NCBI RefSeq assembly: GCF_000526935.1
Contig: NZ_JAHA01000013.1
Span: forward strand, 1 to 64,000
DNA length: 64,000 nucleotides
DNA from: Butyrivibrio sp. FCS014
GTDB taxonomy: Bacteria; Bacillota; Clostridia; Lachnospirales; Lachnospiraceae
Direction of reading: 5' to 3'
Part shown: one piece after another, positions 7,938 through 16,812 of the stretch
Position numbering within the stretch: the first letter of the stretch is position 1
Layout of the letters: each line of letters opens with the position of its first letter
Made by a program: the position numbers and the translations under genes
The notes under the pieces: generated by a model
What the model saw: only the letters and a program-made list of their open reading frames with translations
The model's database searches: none
Told to the model about the DNA's origin: nothing

Positions 7938-8198
7938 ATGATCACAAAATCTATCGAAATCAAGTTGCCCAGAGGACTTGAGGCCAGACCTGTTGCTGAG
8001 CTGGTACAGCTTGCCAGCAGATATGAGAGCACAGTACACATTGAGGCTCAGTCCAAGAAGGTGAACGCTAAGAGCATCATGGGGATGATGACTCTGAGCC
8101 TTTCTTCAGGAGAAGCTGTTACCGTTATAGCTGACGGCAGCGACGAAGAGTCAGCTGTTGCCGGTGTTGAGAATTTTCTTCAGGGATTGGCTAATTGA
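7938..8198 (+). CDS. Crh-like HPr with Ser46 but Glu in place of His15
   Basis: This is an 86-residue HPr-fold protein. The active-site loop reads RGLEARPVAE, so position 15 is Glu where HPr has the phosphorylated His; Arg17 is kept. The regulatory motif AKSIMGMMTLS keeps Ser46, the residue HprK phosphorylates. By analogy with Bacillus Crh, which has Gln15 and sits at the end of the same yvcJ-yvcK-yvcL cluster, this protein should not carry PTS phosphate but could act as a CcpA corepressor after Ser46 phosphorylation. Glu could mimic a permanently charged His-P, but that is speculation. It sits 11 bases behind whiA with AGAGGAGG as ribosome-binding site and is followed by a strong hairpin, so it ends the operon. 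Confidence 0.88.
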   Translation: MITKSIEIKLPRGLEARPVAELVQLASRYESTVHIEAQSKKVNAKSIMGMMTLSLSSGEAVTVIADGSDEESAVAGVENFLQGLAN

Positions 8199-8242
8199 CC
8201 TGCGCTGTATCGCAAAATAAAAAAAGCCCCTAAAAAGGGAGG

Positions 8243-8270
8243 ATGCCAGGTAAGCTTCCTTACCTGGCAT
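8243..8270 (+). terminator. Strong hairpin after the Crh-like gene
   Basis: A perfect 12-bp stem ATGCCAGGTAAG (8243-8254) / CTTACCTGGCAT (8259-8270) has a CTTC tetraloop. The T-run is weak, so it may stabilise the 3' end or end transcription only partly. A better terminator follows at 8393. Confidence 0.6.
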
Positions 8271-8392
8271 ATTATGAAAAAGTTTTATTTGGTATTGTCT
8301 TAACTCATCTGACAATATTATATTAACAAGCCTTTATGTCTAAAAGATGATTTGAAGTAACCATTCTTTTAATTAATTGTAAACAAATTGTT

Positions 8393-8434
8393 AACGCTGA
8401 AAAATGGGTTCTGCCCCGTTTTTTAGCGTTTTTT
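8393..8434 (+). terminator. Intrinsic terminator before the GGDEF sensor gene
   Basis: The stem AACGCT/AGCGTT continues with AAAAA/TTTTT and GGG/CCC around a small loop and is followed directly by a run of T. This is a typical rho-independent terminator for the murB-to-HPr operon. Confidence 0.75.
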
Positions 8435-8447
8435 AATCACTAATCCG

Positions 8448-8476
8448 TTGAGTAGTTACTGTCATAATGATAGAAT
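8448..8476 (+). promoter_or_regulatory. Predicted sigma-A promoter for the GGDEF sensor, possibly leaderless
   Basis: TTGAGT (8448-8453) and TAGAAT (8471-8476) are 17 bases apart. A start 6-7 bases beyond the -10 box would fall at or next to the ATG at 8483, and no Shine-Dalgarno sequence precedes that ATG. The transcript may therefore be leaderless. Confidence 0.5.
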
Positions 8477-8482
8477 TATGAT

Positions 8483-11400
8483 ATGAAAGTGTTGAAATCT
8501 TGGAAGAACTGGATTTTTATACTTCTGTGTGTCGGCATTGACTATTGTGGAAGAAGCCTCGCATCGATGTATGAAGCTCCGGTTTGGTTTGATGCTGTCG
8601 GAACCATTATGGTGGCCATCAAACTGGGCCCAGTAGCCGGAGCTTTATGTGGTATTCTTTTCAACCTGGTCATCTCCTTTGGAGACCCTGTCGCACTGCC
8701 TTACATGCTCGTATCCGCCGGGATAGGAGTTGCTGTTGGTATGCTTTATCCCAGGGAGGACAGGGATTACTTCGGATTCATTTCTGCAGCCGTTCTTTCC
8801 GGAGTGGTTGCGGCTCTTATATCAACTCCAATTAATATAATAATGTATGGCGGAAGGACAGGAAATGCTTGGGGCGACGGGCTTATAGACAATATCGCCC
8901 TATATATGGATATTCCTGTTCTTAATTCTTTCCTGGGTGAGGCTTTTGTAGATATACCCGATAAGGCCGTTTGTATTATTGTCGCTTCAGGGCTGCTCAG
9001 AATAGGCCGCTTTATTTTTAAGAAGAGAAAAAAGACAGCTGCTGCGCTTATTCTGCTTCCGGCTCTTTTGATGTCTCTTTTGACCGGATCACGTATCTAT
9101 GCGGCCGATTTCGGCTCGGAGTATGCCGGCAATCTCTATAATGCGGATACCGGACTTGAATCAATGGAGATCAATGCCATTGCCCAGACCAAGGATGGAT
9201 ACATCTGGGTTGGGTCTTATGCCGGGTTGTACCGGTATGACGGTTACAGATTTTATCCGGCGGATATCGATTCCAGGATCAAGAATGTTACCGCGCTGTT
9301 TGTGGACAGGAAGGGTCTTCTGTGGATAGGAACCAACGACAGCGGCGTTGGCTGCTATAACTGCGATACCGGAGCCGTAAGATTTTACAATGTCGATCTG
9401 GGCCTTCCCGCCAATGCCATAAGGGCTATTACGGAAGACAATGAAGGCAATATATATGTTGCCACCATCAAGCAGCTTAGCAGGATCACTCCCGAGGAAG
9501 AGATTGAAGTTTATGAAGAGAACAGCTTCATGAGCTTTAATAAGCTCAGTGCCAGCGGGGATACGGTTGCCGGGGTAAAGAATGACGGAAGTCTTGTGAT
9601 ATTCAGGGACAGGAAAATACTGTATGTTCTTGCCGGGGACTATACCGTTGTGACAGCAGAGGAAGAGGGAAACTATATTGTCGGAACCAGCACCAATCTT
9701 ACCGGTAAGATATACATTAAGGATAACTCCACGGATCTTTTATCCAAGAAGTATTGCGGAAGTCTGACGTATTTCAACGACATTCTGTATTCCAAGGAGT
9801 TCAAGGGATATTTTGTGGCCTGTGAGAACGGACTTGGCTTCATCTCCGACAAGGGGACAGTGACGGATCTTTCCGATGACAATTTTGACAGCTCCGTAGT
9901 CAATATACTTATAGATTATCAGGGCAATGTATGGTTTGCCTCCAGCAAGCAGGGCGTTAAGAAGTATTCCTGGAATCCCTTTGAGGACATCTTTTCCAGG
10001 GCAAAAGTAGATGAAGACGTGGTAAACAGCGTTATCGTCAAGGATGGACTTCTTTACGCAGGAACGGGAAACGGACTTGTTACCATCGATCTGAAAACTT
10101 ATTACTCCGTTCCCATACCGCACCCGGAGTATCTTAAGGATGTGCGGATCAGGAACATCATGTGCGACAGCAAGGAGAATTTGTGGTTCAGCACCTACGG
10201 GCCCCACGGACTTATTGAAATGAAGCCTGACGGGACCATACAATATTTTAACTCCAAAAACGGAAACGCTGAGGGAGATAAATTCAGGTTTACCAAGGAA
10301 CTGTCGGACGGAAGGATAATTGCCGGCAGCAACGTGGGGATTACCCTTATCAATAATGATAAGGTCATCTGGAAGATTGGTGAATATGAAGGCATAAAGA
10401 CCCAGCCTCTTTGCGTGGTTCAGAAGGACGACGGCACATATCTTGTGGGCTCTGACGGTGACGGTATCTATGTTATTGAAGGCGGAAAGCTGGTTAAGAC
10501 CATAGGCGTTGAAGATGGGCTTATGGCCCTGGTGGTTATGAAGATCGTTCCTTGTAAGGGAGGTTTCATCTATGTCACCAGTAATGCACTTTACTATGAC
10601 AACGGCCATGAGATAAGAAGGCTGGAGAACTTCCCCTACAGCAACAACTATGATGTGTTCATCTCTAACGATGAGAAAGCCTGGGTAATGTCCAGCGGAG
10701 GCATCTTTGTGGTTGACGAGAGGGACCTTCTTAACGATGGCAACTACAATTATATGCTCCTTAACAGAAACAGAGGACTTCAGACTTCAATCACCTCCAA
10801 TGCAAGTTATGCACTTAACGGTGAGAGGCTCTACATCCCATGTATCGATGGTGTAAGGCGAATATCCACCGTCAACTATGATAATTTCAACAGTGAGTAT
10901 GAGATCAGGATTTCCAGGCTCAGTGTGGGAGATGAGGAGATCATTCCGAAGGATGGGGTTTATCACATTCCCGCCACCTCCTCCCGTGTACAGTTTGATG
11001 TTGCCGTTATGAATTACACTTTGTCCAACCCGCTGATACACATGTATCTGGAGGGGGCAGATGATGAAGGTATAACCTGTAATCAGAAGGATATGGAGCA
11101 GCTGTCCTTCACGAATCTGCCTTACGGAGATTATGTATTCCATGTGGAAATCCTTGATGCCTCGGGTAATATTGTTGTAAGGGACGAGGCCTTCCCTGTG
11201 ACCAAGGAGTCACAGATTTTTGAGCGCACTTATTTCAGATTGTATCTGTATGCGGTCTGCTTCCTTCTGGTTCTGTACATCGGTTGGGCAATAGGCAACA
11301 TGGTTGCCAAGCTCGGCAATGTCCAGCGCCTTCAGAAAGAAGCAACAATTGATCCTCTTACGGGACTTCTCAATAAGAGAGGCGCCAGGGAGGCTATGTC

Positions 11401-12259
11401 CGTGGCCTGCAAGGAGGGCGAAGGAGTACTGGCTGTACTGGACCTGGATAACTTCAAGCCCGTAAACGACCTGTTTGGCCATGACATGGGCGACAGAATC
11501 CTCATCGATCTGGCAAGGATACTTAAGGAGAATGCCGGAAACGAGGATATTCTTTGCAGGATCGGCGGCGACGAGTTCGTGGCATTTTACAGGGGCATCG
11601 GAGAACAGCAGCTGGAAGCCAGAACTGAAAACCTCAACACGCAGCTTATGACCATGGCAAAGCGGAATCTTGGTGAGAACATGAACATTCCTCTCGGTAT
11701 CTCCATAGGCGCGGTTAAGGTAGCAAGCGAGGACACGTCCGACTATGATACACTGTTCAAAAAGGCTGATAAGGCTCTTTATATAGTAAAGAACTCCGGT
11801 AAGCACAGCTATATTCTCTATGATGAAGAGCTTTTTGCCGGGGAGGACTCATCCAGAGCCAATGCTACGGGAATTGCGGAAGTCAGGACCATCCTTGGAG
11901 AGAGAAATAAATCCAAGAAACCCTATAAGGTTGAGAACACCAAGCTTCGAGAGATATACAGGCTGCTGGTAAGACTTGGCGACAACTCCGTCATAAATTC
12001 TGTACTGATCCATTTCACAGTTACCGGAGAAGATGGAAAAGAGATAAATCTTGATACAATGGTTGAGTTTGGCAAGATTATCTCCGAGAGCCTGCGCTGC
12101 ACTGATGTATTTACCATAGACAACAATACTGCGCTGGTGATTATTACCGACACAGACCAGGATGATGCTAAGATAATAATAGAAAGAATAGAAGAAAGGT
12201 GCAAAGAAGAGCCTCTGCTTAAGGGCTATCAGATCACCTATGAAAAGGAGATGCTTTAA
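8483..12259 (+). CDS. Membrane sensor diguanylate cyclase with propeller ectodomain
   Basis: The protein has 1258 residues. Residues 1-200 form several membrane helices that resemble an ECF-transporter S-component-like domain (hydrophobic, with GPVAGALCGILFNLV and TPINIIMYGG). Residues about 205-800 carry two-component-regulator propeller repeats (DGYIWVGSYAGLYRYDG, KGLLWIGTNDSGVG, ENLWFSTYGPHGL). Next come a Y_Y_Y sandwich (about 800-910) and one transmembrane helix (about 925-945). The GGDEF domain (about 960-1120) contains DLDNFKPVNDLFGHDMGD and an intact GGDEF, so it should make cyclic di-GMP. The RxxD inhibitory site is not seen; NEDILC stands where Arg would be expected. The last ~110 residues look like a decayed second GGDEF-like domain. 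Propeller ectodomains of this kind often sense oligosaccharides in hybrid sensors of gut bacteria, but the ligand here is unknown. The start has no ribosome-binding site. Confidence 0.85.
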   Translation: MKVLKSWKNWIFILLCVGIDYCGRSLASMYEAPVWFDAVGTIMVAIKLGPVAGALCGILFNLVISFGDPVALPYMLVSAGIGVAVGMLYPREDRDYFGFISAAVLSGVVAALISTPINIIMYGGRTGNAWGDGLIDNIALYMDIPVLNSFLGEAFVDIPDKAVCIIVASGLLRIGRFIFKKRKKTAAALILLPALLMSLLTGSRIYAADFGSEYAGNLYNADTGLESMEINAIAQTKDGYIWVGSYAGLYRYDGYRFYPADIDSRIKNVTALFVDRKGLLWIGTNDSGVGCYNCDTGAVRFYNVDLGLPANAIRAITEDNEGNIYVATIKQLSRITPEEEIEVYEENSFMSFNKLSASGDTVAGVKNDGSLVIFRDRKILYVLAGDYTVVTAEEEGNYIVGTSTNLTGKIYIKDNSTDLLSKKYCGSLTYFNDILYSKEFKGYFVACENGLGFISDKGTVTDLSDDNFDSSVVNILIDYQGNVWFASSKQGVKKYSWNPFEDIFSRAKVDEDVVNSVIVKDGLLYAGTGNGLVTIDLKTYYSVPIPHPEYLKDVRIRNIMCDSKENLWFSTYGPHGLIEMKPDGTIQYFNSKNGNAEGDKFRFTKELSDGRIIAGSNVGITLINNDKVIWKIGEYEGIKTQPLCVVQKDDGTYLVGSDGDGIYVIEGGKLVKTIGVEDGLMALVVMKIVPCKGGFIYVTSNALYYDNGHEIRRLENFPYSNNYDVFISNDEKAWVMSSGGIFVVDERDLLNDGNYNYMLLNRNRGLQTSITSNASYALNGERLYIPCIDGVRRISTVNYDNFNSEYEIRISRLSVGDEEIIPKDGVYHIPATSSRVQFDVAVMNYTLSNPLIHMYLEGADDEGITCNQKDMEQLSFTNLPYGDYVFHVEILDASGNIVVRDEAFPVTKESQIFERTYFRLYLYAVCFLLVLYIGWAIGNMVAKLGNVQRLQKEATIDPLTGLLNKRGAREAMSVACKEGEGVLAVLDLDNFKPVNDLFGHDMGDRILIDLARILKENAGNEDILCRIGGDEFVAFYRGIGEQQLEARTENLNTQLMTMAKRNLGENMNIPLGISIGAVKVASEDTSDYDTLFKKADKALYIVKNSGKHSYILYDEELFAGEDSSRANATGIAEVRTILGERNKSKKPYKVENTKLREIYRLLVRLGDNSVINSVLIHFTVTGEDGKEINLDTMVEFGKIISESLRCTDVFTIDNNTALVIITDTDQDDAKIIIERIEERCKEEPLLKGYQITYEKEML

Positions 12260-13180
12260 TTGCTAAGGACGGTTGTTTTCCTTTTGGATGAAAAGGACCG
12301 TGAGGCCACAAAGCTAAGCGGCGATATCTCTGAAACAATGAAGTATATTAAGGACTGCGGCTATGATTCGGCCGCAGTCTACGCCTGTAATGGGGAACTG
12401 CCGGAGCTTTCCGGCTTTGACAAAACCACTTCTCTTGTGATCACTGACCTTGCGGCCGCGGGAAAAGAGCTGCTGGATGAAGGCTATTACGTAGTGGGAA
12501 TGCAGGAGGGGATCGGAGCCGATTTCTCTTTTCCCGAAGCAAAGTATATATTCAGCGGCATAACGGACGTGGAGATGGATTCCTTCGTGAAGGTCTACCA
12601 GCGCTACGCCGGGGAGCCCTGGGAGCTTATGAGGACGAAGCGCCTTGTAATAAGGGAGACCACGGTTGAAGACGTGGATGAGTTCTACAAGCTCTATGCG
12701 GACCCGGAGATGACAAGGTACATGGAGGGGCTCTTTGAGGACCCGGAGGATGAAAAGCGCTACCAACGGGACTATATTAAGAAGGTCTACGAGCTTATGG
12801 GCTTCGGAGTCTGGACCCTTGAAAGGATAGAAGACGGCAGGATCATAGGAAGGGCCGGTTACTCGGTAAGGAACGGATTTGACCAGGTGGAGCTGGGATT
12901 CCTTGTGGGGATGGAATTCCAGAGACAGGGATATGCTCTCGAAGCCTGCAGCGCGATCCTTGATTACGGCAGGGACATACTGCAGTTTGACTCGGTGCAG
13001 ACCTTGGTGAAGGCCGAAAACACCGCATCCGTCAGGATGTGCGAAAAGCTTGGCTTTGAAGTGATGGATGAAGTCAATGTCGAGGAGAACATTTACGGCA
13101 ACGAATACAAGGGCGGGAAAAGAGCTGTTTCCGGAAATCCCAAGTTCGGCAGATACATCCGGATGATAAAGCACCTTTGA
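12260..13180 (+). CDS. GNAT-family N-acetyltransferase with extra N-terminal domain
   Basis: The protein has 306 residues. Residues about 125-306 form a RimJ/RimL-type GNAT acetyltransferase: the opening TKRLVIRETTVEDVDEFYKLY, the acetyl-CoA loop region RQGYALEACSAILDY and the closing ENTASVRMCEKLGF. Residues 1-120 are a separate alpha/beta domain beginning LRTVVFLLDEKDREA that looks like a trimmed HAD- or response-regulator-like fold; no catalytic aspartate pair is evident. The start is TTG at 12260, placed by AAAAGGAG 9 bases upstream inside the 3' end of the sensor gene, directly after its stop. Tight coupling to the diguanylate cyclase suggests co-expression. The acetyl acceptor cannot be told from sequence. 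Confidence 0.8.
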   Translation: MLRTVVFLLDEKDREATKLSGDISETMKYIKDCGYDSAAVYACNGELPELSGFDKTTSLVITDLAAAGKELLDEGYYVVGMQEGIGADFSFPEAKYIFSGITDVEMDSFVKVYQRYAGEPWELMRTKRLVIRETTVEDVDEFYKLYADPEMTRYMEGLFEDPEDEKRYQRDYIKKVYELMGFGVWTLERIEDGRIIGRAGYSVRNGFDQVELGFLVGMEFQRQGYALEACSAILDYGRDILQFDSVQTLVKAENTASVRMCEKLGFEVMDEVNVEENIYGNEYKGGKRAVSGNPKFGRYIRMIKHL

Positions 13181-13279
13181 TGTTATTTGATTTCGCTCAA
13201 AAATTTATGGTAATTTTTAGGTAATTCCTGTAATATATACCTGTACATCTAGTATTTTTGCGGAATAAACGGAGGAGAA

Positions 13280-15073
13280 ATGGATTCGTTAGAAGTTTTT
13301 AGCTTAATCGCGGGACTGGTCGGTGGACTGGCCATGTTCCTTTACGGAATGAATGTAATGAGCGGTGGTCTCACAAAGGCAGCAGGCGGCAAGCTTGAGA
13401 GCGTTCTGGCCAGAGTGACGGAGCATCCCATCATCGCATATCTCTTTGGAGTTGGAGTGACTGCACTGGTTCAGTCTTCATCAGCTTCAACTGTCATGGT
13501 TGTGGGCCTGGTTAACTCGGGTATCATGACTCTTAAGCAGGCGGTAAACGTTATCCTGGGAGCTAACCTGGGTACAACATTTACAGCGTGGCTGCTTTCA
13601 CTTAATGCCATCAGCAGTGACAATTTCTTTATAAATCTTTTAAAGCCCAAGTCCTTTACGCCTTTTCTGGCACTTGTGGGTATTGCTCTTTACATGTTTT
13701 CCAAAAATGACAAGAAGAAAAACATCGGAACAATCCTTCTTGGATTTTCTGTGCTTATGTTCGGAATGAGCACCATGTCCGATGCGGTATCTCCCCTTAA
13801 GGACGTGGAGGGATTCAAGAGAGTTCTGACATCCTTCAGCAATCCTCTTCTGGGATTCCTTGTGGGCATTCTTTTTACAATGACTATTCAGAGCTCCGCC
13901 GGAACCATCGGTGTATTGCAGGCTCTTTCACTTTCGGTCAAGATCAAGTACGATGTGGCAATTCCCGTTGTCATCGGTGCTGAGGTAGGTACCTGTATCA
14001 CAGCTATCCTCTCATCCTTCGGTGCCAACAAGAACGGTAAGAGAACTGCCCTCATGCATCTGTATTTCAATGTCATAAAGGCAACCACCTTCATGATCCT
14101 GTTCTATGCAATCCACTCCGTTGTGAACTTTGCTTTCATGGACAGTCAGATCGGCATGGTGGGAATCGCCGGAATACATACACTGGTGAACCTGGTGGCA
14201 ACACCTCTTATGCTGCCTTTCTCGGAGATCCTTGTTACTCTGGCTCTCAAGACCATTCCCATCGACGAGGCGGAGAAGAGAGAGCAGGAAGACCAGCAGG
14301 GTATCAGAACTCTGGATCCCAGATTTCTTTCAAACCCGCCCTTTGCTCTTGAGCAGGCCCGTCAGGCAGCCATCGTAATGGCTACCATGAGCCACGATGC
14401 CATGGCGAAGGCGATAGGTCTTTTGACCGAGTTCGATGAAAAAGAGGCAGAGGAGGTGGACTACCTTGAGAGAAAGGTGGACACCTACGAGGACCAGCTG
14501 GGAACCTACCTCATGCAGATCAACGCCCATCACCTTGGCAACAAGGACAGCCATACACTATCAGTGCTGCTCCACTGCATCACCGACTACGAGCGAATCA
14601 GTGACCATGCCCTCAACATCATGCAGAAGGCCAGAGGCATGAGCGAGAACAAGCGTAAGTTCTCTCCCAAGGCACAACAGGAGATGGATATTTTCTCCAA
14701 GGCCGTTATGGAAATTGTGGAGCTGTCACTTCAGGCCTTTGAGAATGAGGATGTTAAGGTGGCCAAGTCCATTGAACCTTTGGAGGAGACCATCGACACC
14801 ATCAACATGGAGGTTAAGCGCCGCCATGTAAGAAGACTTCGCAAGGGCAAGTGCACCATCGAGCAGGGATTTGACCTGTCCGATATCGGAACCGATTTCG
14901 AGCGTGTGGCCGATCACTGCAGTAATATCGCGGTAGGTCTCATCGAGGTGGATGAGGATGCCTATGATGCTCACGGTTACATCCAGCAGCTCAAGGCCGA
15001 CAAGGGCAAGGACTTCGAGAAGGCCGTTGAGTTCTATCAGAACAAATATCTGCTTCCTGCAGTAAAGTACTAA
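13280..15073 (+). CDS. Na+/Pi cotransporter with C-terminal PhoU-like domain
   Basis: The 597-residue protein is a NptA/YjbB-type sodium-phosphate cotransporter. The membrane part (about 1-330) holds the two inverted Na/Pi repeats, each with its QSS signature: VQSSSASTVMVV and IQSSAGTIGVLQ. The cytoplasmic part (about 365-585) is a PhoU-like helical bundle with the pattern HCITDYERISDHA and DIGTDFERVADHCSN, whose acidic residues normally bind metal clusters. It is likely to move phosphate across the cytoplasmic membrane and to sense or limit flux through the PhoU part. The start is ATG 13280 behind GGAGGAGA. It stands alone between a GNAT gene and a serine hydrolase gene that starts 18 bases after its stop. 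Confidence 0.9.
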   Translation: MDSLEVFSLIAGLVGGLAMFLYGMNVMSGGLTKAAGGKLESVLARVTEHPIIAYLFGVGVTALVQSSSASTVMVVGLVNSGIMTLKQAVNVILGANLGTTFTAWLLSLNAISSDNFFINLLKPKSFTPFLALVGIALYMFSKNDKKKNIGTILLGFSVLMFGMSTMSDAVSPLKDVEGFKRVLTSFSNPLLGFLVGILFTMTIQSSAGTIGVLQALSLSVKIKYDVAIPVVIGAEVGTCITAILSSFGANKNGKRTALMHLYFNVIKATTFMILFYAIHSVVNFAFMDSQIGMVGIAGIHTLVNLVATPLMLPFSEILVTLALKTIPIDEAEKREQEDQQGIRTLDPRFLSNPPFALEQARQAAIVMATMSHDAMAKAIGLLTEFDEKEAEEVDYLERKVDTYEDQLGTYLMQINAHHLGNKDSHTLSVLLHCITDYERISDHALNIMQKARGMSENKRKFSPKAQQEMDIFSKAVMEIVELSLQAFENEDVKVAKSIEPLEETIDTINMEVKRRHVRRLRKGKCTIEQGFDLSDIGTDFERVADHCSNIAVGLIEVDEDAYDAHGYIQQLKADKGKDFEKAVEFYQNKYLLPAVKY

Positions 15074-15091
15074 TAATTCGGGGATTGTGTT

Positions 15092-16249
15092 ATGAATATC
15101 AGAAAGCTGAACAGGCTGGATACTCTCATTGAGAAACAGAGGGAGTCCGGCCGCCTTCAGGGTGCTGCCATCTTAGTGGAGCACAAGGGCAAAAGAGTTT
15201 ACGAAAACCACTACGAACCAGACAGAGAGGACAGCATCTACAAGATCTTCAGCATGACAAAACCTGTTACGGCTGTGGCCGCCATGATGCTCTATGAGCG
15301 CGGCGAGTTGGATCTTATGAGCAAAGTCAGTGACTATCTGCCCGGCTTTGAAAAATGTAAAGTGGTTTCTTCCGAGGGCATTCGCCCTGCAACTACGCCG
15401 ATTTTGGTAAAAGATCTTTTGAATATGACCTCCGGTATCGTGTATGCCGGAGAACTTTTTGGTGAGGCCGAAAGGCTGATGTCCAAGGTTTGGAAGGAAG
15501 CCAGAACCCAGAGGGAATCAGGCATCCTGAAGAACAATGTGGACGTGTGCAACAAGCTTGCTGAGGCCGGTATCGCCTTTGAGCCGGGAGAAGCCTTCAG
15601 ATACGGACAGTCCGCGGATATCATGGGCGGTGTTATCGAGGTCATCTCCGGAATGAAGTATTCGGAGTTCCTTAAGAAGGAGATTTTTACTCCCCTTAAC
15701 ATGGAGGATACGGATTTCAAGATCGGAGAAGGCAAGGAGTTCAGACAGGCAGTTCTCTACAGAAGGGATAAAAGCGGAAGAGCAGTAAGGGCAGAGGACG
15801 ACGTAAGGCGCCGTCTTCAGATGGAGAATCCCTCAAGGGAGCCCTGGTTTGAACAGGGTGGTTCCGGACTGTATTCCACAGCCAATGATTATGCCCACTT
15901 TGCGCAGATGCTCTTAAACCGCGGTTCATACCACGGCAAGGAGCTCATCGGCAAGAAGACCATGGAGTTTATGGTAACTCCCCAGCTTACGGATCTGCAG
16001 AGGCAGACTCTGGACTTTGAGTCCTGCAAGGGCTATAACTACGGCAATTATTTCAGGGTTCTCACTGACCCCGCCGCAGGCTGCAGCAACGGAAGCGTCG
16101 GTGAGTACGGCTGGGAGGGCAAGGCCGGTTCCTACTTCTTCGTGGATCCCACGGAGGAGCTGATCTTTATCTACATGCAGCAGATAGAGGGCGGCTACGA
16201 CCACAGCTTTTTAAGAGGGCTTAAGCAGATAGTATACGGAGCAATTTAA
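15092..16249 (+). CDS. Serine hydrolase of the beta-lactamase/PBP-like (class C) family
   Basis: This 385-residue cytoplasmic protein has no signal peptide. It has the beta-lactamase-fold SxxK motif as SMTK (within [20 protein letters not shown]), and the YxN-like position reads RYGQSAD. It is likely an esterase or D-amino-acid peptidase (EstB/LpqH-like group), not a true antibiotic resistance enzyme, because it lacks an export signal. The C-terminal part [20 protein letters not shown] is typical of these esterases. It follows the phosphate transporter closely and is followed 2 bases later by a Nudix gene, so the three may be co-transcribed. The substrate is unknown. Confidence 0.85.
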   Translation: MNIRKLNRLDTLIEKQRESGRLQGAAILVEHKGKRVYENHYEPDREDSIYKIFSMTKPVTAVAAMMLYERGELDLMSKVSDYLPGFEKCKVVSSEGIRPATTPILVKDLLNMTSGIVYAGELFGEAERLMSKVWKEARTQRESGILKNNVDVCNKLAEAGIAFEPGEAFRYGQSADIMGGVIEVISGMKYSEFLKKEIFTPLNMEDTDFKIGEGKEFRQAVLYRRDKSGRAVRAEDDVRRRLQMENPSREPWFEQGGSGLYSTANDYAHFAQMLLNRGSYHGKELIGKKTMEFMVTPQLTDLQRQTLDFESCKGYNYGNYFRVLTDPAAGCSNGSVGEYGWEGKAGSYFFVDPTEELIFIYMQQIEGGYDHSFLRGLKQIVYGAI

Positions 16250-16251
16250 CA

Positions 16252-16812
16252 ATGGAATTTGAATATATCGAGAAAAAAGAAGAAGGTAAGTTCATTACCA
16301 GATACGACCTGCACTACAAGACCAGCGACAATCAGGAAAAGGTCTACGAGATGATAAGCAGGGACAGGAACATCACAAGCTTTGAGCAGCTTCAGAATGA
16401 GAAGGAAGACGCCGTTGCTCTCATCATGCACGATGAGACCGGGGAGAAGATCCTTATCAACAAAGAGTACAGGATGGCCATGGGAAGATGGATCTACAAT
16501 TTCCCTGCGGGCCTTATCGACGAAGGGGAGACTCCCGAGCAGGCTGCAAGGCGTGAGCTCAAGGAGGAGACCGGACTTGACATCATCAGGATCGACGAAT
16601 GGTGGGGCACCTGCTACAGCGCCATCGGTTTTTCAAATGAGAGGAATGCGTGCTGTGTGGGCGTAGCCGCCGGCTCTTTTTCCAAGAGCACATCAACCCA
16701 GGAGGAGATCACTGCCGGCTGGTATACCAGGGAAGAGGTAAAAGAGCTGTTGGCAACCGAGGCCTTTGCGGTCAGGACCCAGGCGTATTGTTATATGTGG
16801 ATTAAGAGCTGA
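16252..16812 (+). CDS. Nudix hydrolase, ADP-ribose pyrophosphatase type
   Basis: The 186-residue enzyme carries a complete Nudix box ([17 protein letters not shown] followed by KEETGL) around residues 87-109, matching GX5EX7REUXEEXGU. It has the ADP-ribose pyrophosphatase-like layout, with a preceding [11 protein letters not shown] segment that forms the substrate pocket in NudF/YqkG relatives. It probably hydrolyses ADP-ribose or another nucleoside diphosphate-X compound to clear reactive metabolites. The start follows the serine-hydrolase stop by 2 bases, and its TGA overlaps the ATG of the Crp/Fnr gene, which indicates one operon. Confidence 0.9.
   Translation: MEFEYIEKKEEGKFITRYDLHYKTSDNQEKVYEMISRDRNITSFEQLQNEKEDAVALIMHDETGEKILINKEYRMAMGRWIYNFPAGLIDEGETPEQAARRELKEETGLDIIRIDEWWGTCYSAIGFSNERNACCVGVAAGSFSKSTSTQEEITAGWYTREEVKELLATEAFAVRTQAYCYMWIKS

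Noticed and set aside
15092..16249. Antibiotic-resistance beta-lactamase
   Set aside because: It has the SxxK fold but no export signal and lacks a clear class C active-site set; an esterase/peptidase role is more likely.
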